Shown one piece after another: positions 1-11,581 of a stretch of DNA of 64,000 nucleotides. Both the position numbers and the translations under genes were made by a program. Position 1 is the first letter of the stretch. Every line of letters begins with the position of its first letter. This stretch comes from Anaeramoeba flamelloides. Lineage: Eukaryota; Metamonada; Anaeramoebidae. Under the pieces are notes generated by a model. It was not told the DNA's origin and ran no database searches. It saw nothing but the letters and a program-made list of their open reading frames with translations. The stretch lies in assembly GCA_027625915.1 (NCBI GenBank), contig JANTQA010000036.1:2041501-2105500 (forward strand). Direction: 5' to 3'.

Positions 1-539
1 AATGTAAGAGTGTTAGTCATTGTGCAATCGGTTAAGTCAAATTGACCATTTCATAATTAATTCTAAATTACATTTCCCATTTCAGATCGAATGGTTTTTA
101 GGTAAACAGTAAATTTTTTATGTGTAATATTTGGCATTTTAAATCTTTGTACTAAAAAAAAAAGTGATGTTACTCAAAAAAATTCAATAAAATACATTAT
201 AAATTATTTTTTTTTGGGCATTATTGATAAAAAGTTTATATTTTTTTCAATTGAACCTTTCACCAAAACTTAACCAAGCCTTAACACTAAAAAATAAATT
301 ATAAACACAGAAACGAACTATAATAACAAAATTAAAAAAGATAGGAAATCTCAAAAAACAATTTAAACCAATTTAATATTATTATTAATTAGAAAAATAA
401 CTGATGCAAAATATATGTTGATATATAACACAAAGTTATAAAATATTATCTTTTTATTCCTACAATTCTAATTATGTGTAGTGTATTTTATTATATTTTT
501 ATATAAAAGATGATTATTTAAATAAACATAATTTATAAA
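1..539. other. AT-rich non-coding stretch
   Basis: No open reading frame, RNA gene or repeat structure that I can support. The sequence is A/T runs with little complexity. Confidence 0.5.
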
Positions 540-1066
540 CCCAATTCCAAAAATTTTGACACACCCAAAATCAAAAATAGGCAAAAAAACCCAATTTAAT
601 GTATTTTTCCAAACCTAATATAAAATAACATTTAAGTTGCCAAGTATTAATGTTTTAATAAGTAATCATTTTAATCCAAATGAAATAAAAAAATATAAAA
701 CTCAAAAAAAAAAAATTAGTGTGTCCAAAACAATGAAACAAGCTGAACAAAAAAAAAAACGTATTGACAAATTTGTTAAAATTTCACCAACGATTGTTGA
801 TCGATCAAATGATAAGATACCATTAACCAATCGCATGTTATTTTTCAATTAAACAAATCAACACTAACCTTCTATCAACCATCGAAAAAAAAATTTCAGA
901 TCAAACGAAACAGATTACGTAACTACAGATAAGGAAATGAAAACAAAACAGAAAAAGACAAAAAATGAAATAGTTTATATAATCAAAATTATTTCCAGAT
1001 TGAATTTAAAGTTCAGTACTGATGTTCTATCCACTGTTTAAACCCTGTCCAAAATTTTGGAATAAA
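540..1066 (+). mobile_element. Tc1/mariner-like TIR element relic, copy 1
   Basis: The left end reads ATTCCAAAAATTTTGACACA, and the right end, read inverted, is ATTCCAAAATTTTGGACA, giving terminal inverted repeats of about 20 bp. The whole segment recurs in inverted orientation at 29538-30064 with high similarity throughout. A 71-codon open stretch at 637-852 begins with TTG rather than ATG and encodes a Lys-rich peptide containing KKRIDKFVKISPTIVDRSND. It is matched only partly in the second copy, so it is probably a decayed piece of a transposase or a chance frame. Short ends of this kind suggest the Tc1/mariner/pogo group, but no DDE/D domain is present. The element is therefore non-autonomous or a remnant. 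Confidence 0.55.
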
Positions 1067-1549
1067 ATTTAGGTCCATATTTAATATAACTAAAGGATAT
1101 GCTTATTTTTTTTTATTTAATTGGCGAAAAAGTTAAAGTTTAAAAACCAAAATAATGTTTCCAGTACAAATATTAACCCACCATAATCAGTTAATGACTC
1201 ATTATTATTATTGATAACACTCGAAACGAAAATATATATTGATTATTTGATAAATTTTATACATATTATCATAAATACTTTTTTGTTCATATTCATTTAC
1301 AATAAAACTAATTTATTTTCAAAAAGTAATCTTCACTAATTATATATTTATATTATTTTGTTTATTTTTTGTACTTTTTATCATTGCTATGTTATGTTTA
1401 GCAGTTTATTAGGGGATGAGAAAGTTGATTAATAGTGGTTTTTTGAAAATTTTCGAAAAAAATATTTATCCAAAATTTATCAATCGTGCAAGTAATGATA
1501 TACATAATCATTATTTTTCAAAATTTTTTAACTTACTTTATTATGCAAA
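1067..1549. other. AT-rich non-coding stretch
   Basis: No gene or clear repeat seen. It contains poly-T and poly-A runs only. Confidence 0.45.
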
Positions 1550-2170
1550 TGGGAGTTATTTTGTTTTTTTATCCCAGATTCATCTCAAAAAAATATTTTC
1601 AATTTTTAGGATCGAAACGATATTTTCATTTTTTGAGATCAGATTCATAGTTTCTAATTTCATCATTTTTTCTTCTTCTTTAGTAAAATATTTTTTTTTC
1701 ACTTTCATTTTTTTTAATTCTTTTCAACTTTTTTTAAAAGATTTTTTCTTTTTCTTTTTTGATACTTTTTTTTGCAAAAGATCATTTTGGAAAGAAAAAA
1801 AGATCCTTTAAAATTTCAATAAACATGATAAAATTTGAGGACATTGTAATGTCTTTTAAAATGAATTTAATTATTGGTAAAAAATCTCGTCTGTTAAATT
1901 TTTTTCAATAAAAGTTCAGTAATAAAAAATCGGTAATGGTCATTTCAAAAATTGTTGTTAACTTTTTTTTAGTTTTTGGCTTTTTTTTTTAATTTTTACA
2001 ACATATTAGGCTTTTATCAATTTGGTATGATTTAAAATTGATTTCAAATAATATTTAATAATTATTGGTTGTTCTTGAATACTAAAAGATTTATATCCAT
2101 TTTATTTCCATTTATATTTTAGGTGAGTCACACTTTTTCAAAGGGAGTTTACATTCTGAGATTTTTTTGA
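1550..2170 (+). repeat. Dispersed repeat, pyrimidine-rich, copy 1
   Basis: The segment aligns by eye, in the same orientation, to about 49845-50400. Shared blocks include the TTGCAAAAGATCA motif, a following AAAGATC stretch, and the TTCTTGAATACTAAA block. A 131-codon open frame at 1416-1811 falls across it, but its product is almost entirely Phe, Ile, Leu and Ser from poly-T codons, so I do not consider it a gene. Confidence 0.4.
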
Positions 2171-3356
2171 AAAAGTAATTTTGAAAAGAATTAATTTATC
2201 GAAGTACTAAATCATAAGTTCAATTTTAAAAAGAAATTTGAAAAATTGAGAACCCAAATTATAGATTTTACTTATTTATCATTATATTATAACTTTGAAT
2301 ACTTTTTTTACAAATAATTTTATACAGGCAACTAAAAAAAGTTCTATTTTGTGATCATTTGAATTTTTTTACAATTGTGTTACTATTTGAAAAAAAGTTT
2401 TAACTTTTTCAATTTTATCCATTAAAGTTGAATTTTTAACTGTTCTATAACAATTAATGTAGTTGAAGATTTTTTGTTAAAATTTGAAAGAAAAATTTCT
2501 ATATAAAAAAAAAAATTGTTTGTATGAAAAGTCGCTTTCACGATAATAATTTTCATTTTTTTTTTGGTAATACTTATTTAACTTGTTTTTGATGAATTGT
2601 TTATCTCTTCTATGACCCACATTTTCTTTTTGACAAGACAAAGAAAAAGAAAACTGCAAAATGAAAAACATTTGAAATTATGTAAAAATCGAATAAATCA
2701 CCGTTTAAAACATTGGAAATTGAAAAAATGATCTTGAATTCTTTTACTTCACCAATAAAGTTTATATATTGACCAAATTTATAAAAGAAACACCCCCCAA
2801 AAAATAAATTGAAACTAAATTTTTCATTAAAAAATGTTAATAAATATTCGAGTTTTCTGAGAAAGATCTATAAATTATTATTATTATTTTCTAAAGCACA
2901 TTTATAATGAATATCATTAAAATATACTAATGAATTTATAAATATTTTAATTTACAATGAAATGACAAAAAAAAAAGTATTTTCCTTACTTTAATTAAAC
3001 TTTCATTTGAAATCAACCTATTACTGATTTCTAAATATGTTATGTGAAAAATCTTCTTTAGATTTAAAAAAAAAATCAAAAAAAATTATCGACAAATAGC
3101 ACTACAAGCGAAAATATTTATAAACTATTTAAAATTATTTTTTTACATATTTTTGTATTCTTTAACTGTTTTTAACAATCAGAAGAGATTAAATATAAAT
3201 ATAAGAATAAAATACTTTTTAAAAAAATATCTAAATAATTGATAAAATTAAAGTGGAATGTTAAGAAAACAAAATTTATATCTTAATAATCTCAAAACAA
3301 TAATAATTTTAAGAAAAAATAATTACCATTTTCAAAAATTACCTCGATATAATCGA
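2171..3356. other. AT-rich intergenic stretch, 3' side of the reductase gene
   Basis: No coding signal. The part nearest 3357 should contain the 3' untranslated region of the minus-strand reductase gene. Confidence 0.45.
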
Positions 3357-6300
3357 TTAATTTAAATATTTTTTTTCCATATATTTAAAAAATATTTGTA
3401 AACATTCCACTGATATTGTTGGTATTTTTTTGTTCTCTAATAATTCTACTAGAGTAGATACATCAATTACCTTTTTTCTTGGCAACGAAGAACGCTGGAA
3501 TAAAGTATTCAATGCTGACAGGGGATTTGATGTTTCTTTTTTTAATTGCCTTTGGAATTGTTTATAAGTATAATTTTGTAATTTAGTATTTTTAAAAGAT
3601 TGGTATGAATTTAAATAATACGGTAAATTGTATTGGATTAGATTTGAAAAATTTATTGCATTTATTTGTAACAATTCATCAAATTTATTATTTACAAAAT
3701 TTATTATAGTTTTGGAATAAAAATCAACAGGAATTAAATCAAAATAACAATCTGGATCCTCAACAAAGGTATTCATTTTTATGAACCCAGTTAAAATTCT
3801 ACAAATTAAATCTTTTTTGGGCAAATACCCAGTTTTCGAATTAATGAATATCGAGCCAGGCCGAAAAATTATTACCGGTATACCGAATTTCGTTTTAGCT
3901 TCCTGTATTAACTTTTCTGCAACCCATTTTGATTGCGAATACCCACTTAGCCTAGAAGGTGGCGGTTTTAATAAGGGGTTCTCATTCTTTGCGATATTGT
4001 TTGAATACCAATAAACTGAAGTTGTCGAAATATGAACAATTGGTATTTTCCTTTTTAATGAAAATTTAATAATTTCTATGGTGCCAAAAACGTTTGTTTG
4101 CTTTAATTCAGAATAGGGAAGTAGAGAATCGACAAAAGCACCGGAATGGTAAATAATAGTACAGTTTCTCTCTAGTCTTTCAAATTGTTCAATAGATAAT
4201 CCAAATTTAGGCAAAGATAGATCACCTATTATTGGAATAATTTTTTTTTTATATTTTTTCATAATTTTATTATTTAGATTTGTAATTTTTTCTAAAATAG
4301 AAAAAATTCTCTTATACGCTTTATTAATGCCATCATTACCATTCTCATTACCATTCTCATTACCATTCTCATTTCCATTCTCATTTCCATTCTCATTCTC
4401 ATTCTCATTCTCATTTTCATTTTCATTCCTATTCCCATTTTCATTCTGATTGATTTTCTTTATTCTTATTAAACAATAAATTTTTGCTGTATTTTTTAAA
4501 TTTAATAAATCTAATAATAAATGTATTCCTAAAAATCCAGTAACACCAGTCAAAAAAACATTTTTAAATTTTAATTTTCTTTTTTTGATTGCTTTTTCCT
4601 TAATCTTGCCATTGTTGTTAATATTTTTTATATTGATCCAATTGTCAATTGTACTTTCATAATCCCAATCAATTTTTGGTTGAAAATTGGAATAAATTTG
4701 AAATCTTAAATCTGGATTCTGAATATATTCAATAAATTTTTTAATTGGAATAAAAAAGAAAAAATTGGGAAGATTTAGCCCAAATTGATTTTTAATAATT
4801 TGGTTGATCCTAAATTTGGTCAAGGAATCCCCGCCGATTTGATGAATTGATTTCGAAGTATTAATTTTTGTAACTTGCAAATTTTTTTTTAAGATTTGCT
4901 CAACTGATTTGGGATTATTAATATCCTTTTCTAAAATTGAATTTGTCTCTTTAAACATTTTTTGTATTATTTCTTGATATTTTGAATAAAAATTGCCTCT
5001 GTTTCGTTTACCAGAAACGGTGAATAAACTACTTATCAAAGATTTTTTTATATTTTTTTCGATATAAATCATTTTTGGTATTTCAAATGCGCTAATTTCA
5101 AATTTTTTTGCCATTTCACTCAACTCTTCAAGAAATTCTTCATTACTTTTATTTAAATGCTTCTTAGTGGGCAGTATAATGGCAACTAAAAAGGAATATT
5201 CTGGATTTGAATGGACAGATATATGCTCGATCATTTTTGATTGTTTAAACACATTTTCTTCCAAATGGCTTAAAGAAACAAACACACCCTGCGATAATTT
5301 GACTGTGTTTTTGATCCGATCAATGATTATTAATTTGCCATCCACATACTCACCAATGTCACCAGTTTTAAAATAGCCATCCTTGGTGAAATTCTTTTGT
5401 GTTGTTTCTTCGTCTTTCCAATATTCACTTATCATTTCTTTTGATTTTACGCATATTTCACCACACCCCTCGTTCTTGAAATAGTTCATTTCAGGAACAT
5501 CAATTAATTTAACATTAACACCTTTCTTGATATTATAATCGAATGTGATTGATCCTGCTTCAGTTGTACCAAAACCATCTCGAACGATAATATCACTAAA
5601 AATTAGTTCCAACCAATTAACAATCTTTTTACTTGTTTTTGCCCCCCCCATAAAAGACACCCAATAATCGGTTTCCAAACGATTGCCGATATTTCTCCAC
5701 TAACTCATTTTTCTGGGTCTCGTCGAGCGATTTTGGCCCTTTGCCCGTTTTGCCCCTGTTTTTGTTTCTTTCTTTAATTTGACTTTTGTCTTCGAGATAT
5801 TTCGAATATAAGAGTTCATATATCCTTGGCGTAGAGGAAAAGAAATTAGGTGAGATCACTTTAACTTGTTCAAAGATTTGTGTAACATCGTTGCAGATGG
5901 CAATACGCCCTCCATAAAAGAGGCAACTTGCCATGGACTCTCTTGCTCCACAGTACCCTAAATTCGGATACAAATAGCGTACATGTGGCCTTGGCATTTC
6001 GTACAAGACTTGATCCCATTCAAATATTCTGTTGATCCACAGTTGATTTCGGAAAACAGAACCCTTCGGGTTTCCTGTGGAACCAGATGTAAACATAATC
6101 GTGTAAATTTCTTGTGGGTCAGAGTAATAAAGAGATTCCTTTTCTAATTGATCAATTTCATTTATTACACCACCCAGAACCTTAGGAGTCCTATAATTAA
6201 ATTCCATTTCATCAAAGCAAATAATTGGCGTTGTTTGTTCTTTAAACAACGCTTTTGTCTTGGCTGTACACAAAATTAAGGCTGGGTGAACTCGGTTACA

Positions 6301-7035
6301 TATTTCATTCACTTTTGAAATATTCGAATTTGGCGTAATAGGAACTGTTGCAAATCCTAAACAAACACAAGAAAGATCTGACATCACAAATTCTAATCTA
6401 TTTTCAGAACACAAAATTATAAATTGTTGTGTTTGAAATGGTTTTTTTCGATATTTTGTTTTTGCTGTAGTTTTTTGTTTTTGTTCAACTTTTTCTTTTT
6501 CTAACTCGATGCCATCTTTTGTTTCCTTTTCTTTCTTAATTTCATCTTCATTTTCTTCTTTTTGTTTTTCTCCTTCTATTTCTATTTTTTCTTCCTCTAT
6601 TTCTTTTTCTTTCTCTATTTCTTTTTCTTTTTCAATTTCTTTTCCATTTTCTCCATTATCTTTTTTTTCAAGTTTTAATAAGTAATTTAACAAGAAAGAT
6701 GAAAATCTAAGAGAAAAAAGATATACCTCAGAATAAGTCAACCAAGAAACTTCATTTGATTTATTAAATGTACCAAAGCAAAGTCGTTCACTATAAGTAT
6801 GAAAAATCGCTTTAAAAATAAAAGAAAGATATTTATTTTTCAAAATATATTTTTGGTGATCAAAATCCGGTAGGCAATCTCTGAAGCAATAATGTTCGTG
6901 CCCTTTTAGTTGATAACAATTTTCGCACAAATCATAATTGTTGCACTCGCTACAAGTGTAACGAACAGACAAGGGCTCTATGATTTTTGCACATGAAGCA
7001 CAATTAAATCTGGTTAGTTTAAAAAATGTCTTCAT
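3357..7035 (-). CDS. ZZ zinc finger-carboxylic acid reductase fusion, frameshifted
   Basis: NADPH-dependent reductase expected to turn a carboxylic acid into an aldehyde through acyl-AMP and a carrier-bound thioester. The first ATG is at 7035; the open frame runs further upstream only through TTG codons. Residues 9-48 form a ZZ zinc finger (CASC, CSEC, LCENC, then HEH). A Lys/Glu-rich insert follows. The adenylation domain shows FTSGSTGNPKG near residue 315, then in the downstream frame DGFGTTEAGS, KLIDVPEMNYF, GYFKTGDIGE, DRIKNTVKLSQG and the terminal SGKRNRGN lysine motif. These match bacterial carboxylic acid reductases better than plain acyl-CoA ligases. A carrier domain has the phosphopantetheine site GGDSL. 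The reductase domain has TGVTGFLG (nucleotide binding) and YSQSK (catalytic Tyr/Lys), with an Asn-Glu/Asn-Gly repeat inserted after the first Rossmann strand. The 468-codon and downstream 773-codon frames overlap at 5629-5678. The switch lies in a run of eight G; with seven, the product would be about 1225 residues. No introns seen. Confidence 0.85.
4335..4445 (-). repeat. In-frame hexanucleotide repeat in the reductase gene
   Basis: Tandem CATTCT/CATTAC-type hexamers on the plus strand encode alternating Asn-Glu and Asn-Gly pairs on the minus strand. The tract sits between the first Rossmann strands of the reductase domain, a place that tolerates loops, and should vary in length between strains. 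Confidence 0.8.
5642..5649 (-). other. Eight-G homopolymer at the frame switch
   Basis: On the minus strand the run is preceded by TTTTAT and followed by CAAAAACAAG. Read with eight G the upstream frame stops four codons later. Read with seven it continues as YGGAKTSKK into the downstream frame, matching the family pattern in this part of the adenylation domain. The cause could be an assembly or sequencing indel, a natural null allele, or slippage during transcription or translation. Confidence 0.8.
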
Positions 7036-8555
7036 TAAAAAAAATGAAATAATTTTCAACAAGAAATAACCCTCAGTTTTCAGAACAAATTAAGATAATT
7101 TATATTTTATCCTTTAGCCCATGACACGATTTTTTGCAAAATAAGTGAAACATAATTTATATTCGGCTTTCTAAAAATAAGATTTTAGATTTCAATGCAA
7201 AATATCATTTTTTAAGACTTTTAAAAAGAGATTAAATTATTTATTTCTGTCTTTTAGAATTGAGAACTTTGTTTTGTATGCTTGGTATAATTCTGGAGAT
7301 TTTGTGGTTTTATTGGAAAGCATGACTGTAAATTTTGTACTTTTTTATTGTACAATTATCGGTACTATGAATTGTAAAATCAGAGATAGTATATTTTGAT
7401 TTAGCTTTTGATAAAAAAAATTATTAAGAAAGTCTTAAGGGACTAGTCTCTATTAGTTTATTTTTTTTTGACAAATTCCCAAATAAGGATTCCAGAACTA
7501 GAAATAAGTTTAATATTGAAAATAAACAGGATCTTTCATATCTAAGTAATTAGTAAAGAAATTTTCTCAATCTCTCATTAAATTTAGGTAAAAAAATTTA
7601 ATCGAGATTTGTTTCTTAAACTTCAATTTTTTTCTTAAAAAAATTGTTTCTCGAGATTAATTTACAGAAACAATTTGTACCACAAAATATAAAAATGTTG
7701 ACGAAATCCGTAATTATATTTTATTTTAAATAACAACCTTAATACAGAAAACTCATCTCAAAAGGGTATGTTTGATTTTAAAATAAAATTTAATTTTTTT
7801 TTTCAAATATCAATGAAATAAAACCTTTTGAGACTCAATTTTGGTATCAAAGTTGTGGTCTTTTATAAAATATGTTTTGTTATATTTATTTTAATCATTA
7901 AATTTGTTGGGTCAATTTTTTTAGGGAAATTAATCTATAAATTATTTTTTTTTTAGAAAAAAACCCATTTTTTAAGACTTTTGTATAAACTCTTGTTTAT
8001 AAAAAAAAAACTTGATCAAAAGTATTCAAATAACTCTTTAAAGTATTAGTTCTAAAAGTGAAATAATAATATATTCGTGTTTTAAAATATTGAAGATTAT
8101 TATTTTTTTTTTTGGATGAAAAATACAAAATGAGAAAAATTACCAATTTTGGTGAATAATATTCAAGTCATTTTGTGTTAAAAGAATTGGTATCTTAGAT
8201 GACTAACATTTCTAATCCTTACTAAATGTTTTTAAAATAAGCGAAAATATCTACATAATAACATTTTCTATTATATATCATTACTCATAATTTTGGAATC
8301 TTAAATACAATCAAAAAATAACCTCGTAATAACTAATCATTCATACACGTCCCCTACAAAATTTAACCCGGTGCTTCTGTATATTTTTGGTTACTTTAAG
8401 TTCAATGAAAAAGAAAAAAATAAAAAAATTCAAAAAAGAAAAAGAAAAATTCCAATCTAACTAGGTAAATTCCTCAAAAAATGAAAAAGACAAGATGGAA
8501 AAACTGCTTTATGTGAAAATTTACCTTTATGAATAATTTAAAAACATTGGCATAT
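7036..8555. other. AT-rich intergenic stretch upstream of the reductase gene
   Basis: Should contain the reductase promoter, but I see no recognisable element. No coding signal on either strand. Confidence 0.4.
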
Positions 8556-8807
8556 TGTAGAAAGTTATTTATTGTTTGATTTTTTTTCCCTTTTTTGATA
8601 GTTTGATTTATTTCTATTGAGAAGAAGAGATACAAAGGAAGAAAAAGATCAAGTGCTTACTTGATACTGATAATACCGAAACCAAAAAGTATAGGTAACT
8701 TAAAAGTAAGAAAAAAAAGGCAAAGGAAAAAACAAAAAATATCAAAGGTTTAAAGCAAATTAGATCAAAAAAAAAAAAAAAATTCCAACAATTAATAACT
8801 TTCTACA
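8556..8807. mobile_element. Short TIR element, MITE-like
   Basis: The ends carry an inverted repeat of about 20 bp (left TGTAGAAAGTTATTTATTGT; right, read inverted, TGTAGAAAGTTATTAATTGT). The interior is about 210 bp of non-coding AT-rich sequence. No open frame. Family unknown. Confidence 0.45.
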
Positions 8808-9429
8808 AATGGATATCCATGATCAATTATCAAATTAAATAAATTAACCAAAAGTTTCGTGACTGTGATTTTGTGTATTCATAATTAAATGATAGGATTG
8901 TTTTTTTTTTTTTTTTTTGATTTTTATCAATTTCTACTTTTAGTCCCTTTTTAAATATCTCTCTTTTGTTTACCTCTTCAACCAATAAATAGTTTTGTGT
9001 TTTTCCATGAACAATCGTGAAATCTATGGGTTTAAACTTAATTTTTTTTCATGAAATTGTAATAAAAATGACATCTAGAGTGTACTTCATACTTCTTCAA
9101 TTATAAATATTGCATTTATCCCATTTTAGATCGAACTGAATAAATATTTGCGAGACTTTCCAACCTCCAAACATTGAAAAAAACACAGCAAACATTAAAT
9201 TTGAATTACAAACATAGTTGTAAAGATAGTCAATATTATTTTCAATAAATAGCTAAATATTCAGATCTTGAAGTCTTTTGTGGTGTGACTACTCCCTTCA
9301 AAAGGTGAGAAATTAAAGTCAAATGTGTAATTAAACAAATGTTTCTCACATTTTTAAAACTTGTATTTTTTAAAAAGTTTTCATTTGAAAATTTTGCGCA
9401 CTCTTTTCAAACACAAAAATCCTAAAGAA
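8808..9429. other. AT-rich non-coding stretch
   Basis: No gene, RNA or convincing repeat seen. Confidence 0.4.
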
Positions 9430-10760
9430 ATGTATTAAGCGGTAAGTAAACTAAATTTCAGAATAAATGGCCCAATTTTTATTTATTATTTTTTTTTTTT
9501 TACTTTTTTTTATTTTATTTTTAGAAGAAAAACAAATATTTCTAGTGTATAGAACTGAATATTTAAAAAATAATTTTTTTATTATAATAGAAAACTTCAT
9601 TTTATAAAAATTTTTATTTTCAAAATTTGATTTTTAATTTTCCAATTATTTTGAAATGGAGTTTAATTTTTACCAATTTGGAGTGCTATCATTTATGCAA
9701 AACTGAATTATTCAAATTATTTCTTTAACCAAATACATTATTGTTTTAATAAATACTGAAGTGGAATATATCCTAGTATAATATATTTTCATATCAACTA
9801 AAAAAATGGAAATCAAAAAAATGAAAAGATTGATCAAAAAAAAATAAATACAAATCATTTATTTCTTGATCTTAATCTGTAACATTTGATACAATTATTT
9901 CTTCTTAATTCGGATTTGTTTTTAATTCTTCATGGAAATACTTTTATTAGTCAAATTTTTGAGAAAACAAATTACTTTTTATTTAGAAAGAATTTACAAA
10001 ATGAATTTAAAAATCCGATTTTGATTTTATTCATCTAATTCTTGATTGGGTTCCAAAAATAGTATATTTATTAAAATTCCTCTTCATAAATAAAGATTTA
10101 TTGGACAAATCCGTTTGATTTTATAATTATTTATTTTCCATCAAATGAGAACGAAATATAATTCTGAATTCTGATTTAATTTTTTTTTAAATTTTCTTTT
10201 ATTTTGGGTTGAATCTTTTGTAACTGTTTTAATGATTCTGAGAAATCAACTCTTTTATTTTAATTTTTGAAATAGTATTCTTTATTTTGGTTTTGGTTGA
10301 TAAAAATATTTGAAATAGGAATTTTGAAAGCAAATTTCTTTCAAAATATTTTGTAAAATAATAATAAATAGTAATAGGGTGAGAAATTCAAGGTTATAAA
10401 TTGTTTGGATTCTTAAAAATTAAGAAGATAAAAAAAAAAAACCAATCTTTGAAAATTGGTTTTGATCAATTTTTTTTTTTTCATTTTTGATTTCAACAAG
10501 TTTATTTCGAAAGGTGATCTTTTGTGTTTGGTCTTCCAAAAGAAAATAATTGTTTCAACACTCTCCTTTTTGAGGTCTATCTTTATGGTTTACTCTTTGA
10601 TTAATTTCGCTCATTCGTATAAACATATTTCTAGATCCAAAACCAAAATTTAATAAAACCAAAAATTTAATCAAAAAAAAAATGTTCCAAAAATCATCAA
10701 ATGAAAATTTTCAATTCTGAGTTACTTTGGGTTCGCTTTCTTTTCACAAATTGGGCAGCG
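9430..10760 (+). repeat. 1.3 kb duplicated segment, copy A
   Basis: Matches 53505-54830 in the same orientation, but with blocks in a different order. The block around 9445-9670 (containing GTATAGAACTGAATATT) comes first here, yet sits inside copy B at about 53957-54180. The block around 9675-10100 (containing TAATATATTTTCATA) follows it here and precedes it there. From about 10370 the two copies run in parallel to the shared end GGGTTCGCTTTCTTTTCACA. A 65-codon open frame at 10456-10653 lies within the repeat, is poly-Phe rich and is not conserved in copy B. Confidence 0.6.
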
Positions 10761-10871
10761 AATGATGTTTTGGTTAGATATATTATTAAATTTCAAATTT
10801 GGTAGAATTTCGAAATTGGTAAAATTGAATTTTTTCTTATTTTTGAAGAGTTTCTTGATTATTTTCAACAT
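10722..10871 (-). CDS. Small Cys-containing open frame, possible terminal exon
   Basis: A 49-codon frame starts with ATG at 10871 immediately after a plausible splice acceptor (TTTCATACAG) and ends in TAA. Its C-terminus reads IIRCPICEKKANPK, a CxxC knuckle of the kind found in zinc-binding domains. The last part lies in the duplicated segment: copy B near 54790-54830 still encodes CEKKANPK but is interrupted just upstream. This could be a real short gene, the last exon of a gene whose other exons I cannot find, or a decayed gene fragment carried by the repeat. Function unknown. Confidence 0.3.
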   Translation of the reverse strand: MLKIIKKLFKNKKKFNFTNFEILPNLKFNNISNQNIIRCPICEKKANPK

Positions 10872-11581
10872 CTGTATGAAAGTTTAAAATGGTTTTTAAG
10901 GGTTGTAGGAGGAAAAATCAAAAATATTATTTTGCGATTGGTAGTATTCTATTACTAAAATTGTAGAAAATCCAAATTTTTGAAATCATCAATACTAAAT
11001 ATTTTTAAAAATTTGTTACAAACCCAATTTTAACCACCAAAGTTAAGTGGAAAATTATTTACCCTTAAAACAAGTTACCAAAGTCTAATTGGTCTCTATT
11101 AATTATTTTTTTTACAAAATCCACCTAGACCAAATTTCTCTAACATACCACCACATCCAAACTCCCCAAACCTACTCTAGCAATACTCTAACCCACTCTA
11201 GCAAACTTTAACCTACCCTGAAAATTGTTTATAAATGCCTACAACCAATATATTTCAATTGAATATTTTTGAAAAATTTGAGAATTTGATCAATTTTGAA
11301 ATTTGACCAAATTTGTAAAATAATAATTTTCCCTTTTGATTTCAAAGTTTCAATATCTGGTGACACTCAAAATAATATTTTATCAGTAATGTTCACACAA
11401 TTAAAAATTTTGAAAATGGTAAAATGTACTTACTTGCTTGCAAGGTGACTTACTTTTTTCAAAGTAACTGCATTTGCTCAAAATTATTTTTCAAAAAGCA
11501 AAAAGCAAAAACATAAACAGAAAAATAAAGATAAATAAGATAAAAGCAATCATAAAAATTATCAAAATGTTCTTATTTATT
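10872..11581. other. Intergenic stretch with a copy-A-specific insertion
   Basis: About 11335-11430 resumes similarity with copy B (54838-54930), so the roughly 575 bp between 10760 and 11335 are either an insertion in copy A or a deletion in copy B. The segment nearest 11581 should hold the 3' untranslated region of the acidic coiled-coil gene. Confidence 0.4.

Noticed and set aside
1416-1811. 131-codon plus-strand frame
   Set aside because: Composition is almost only Phe, Ile, Leu, Ser and Lys from T/A runs. It starts outside and ends inside a dispersed repeat, and no domain features are present.
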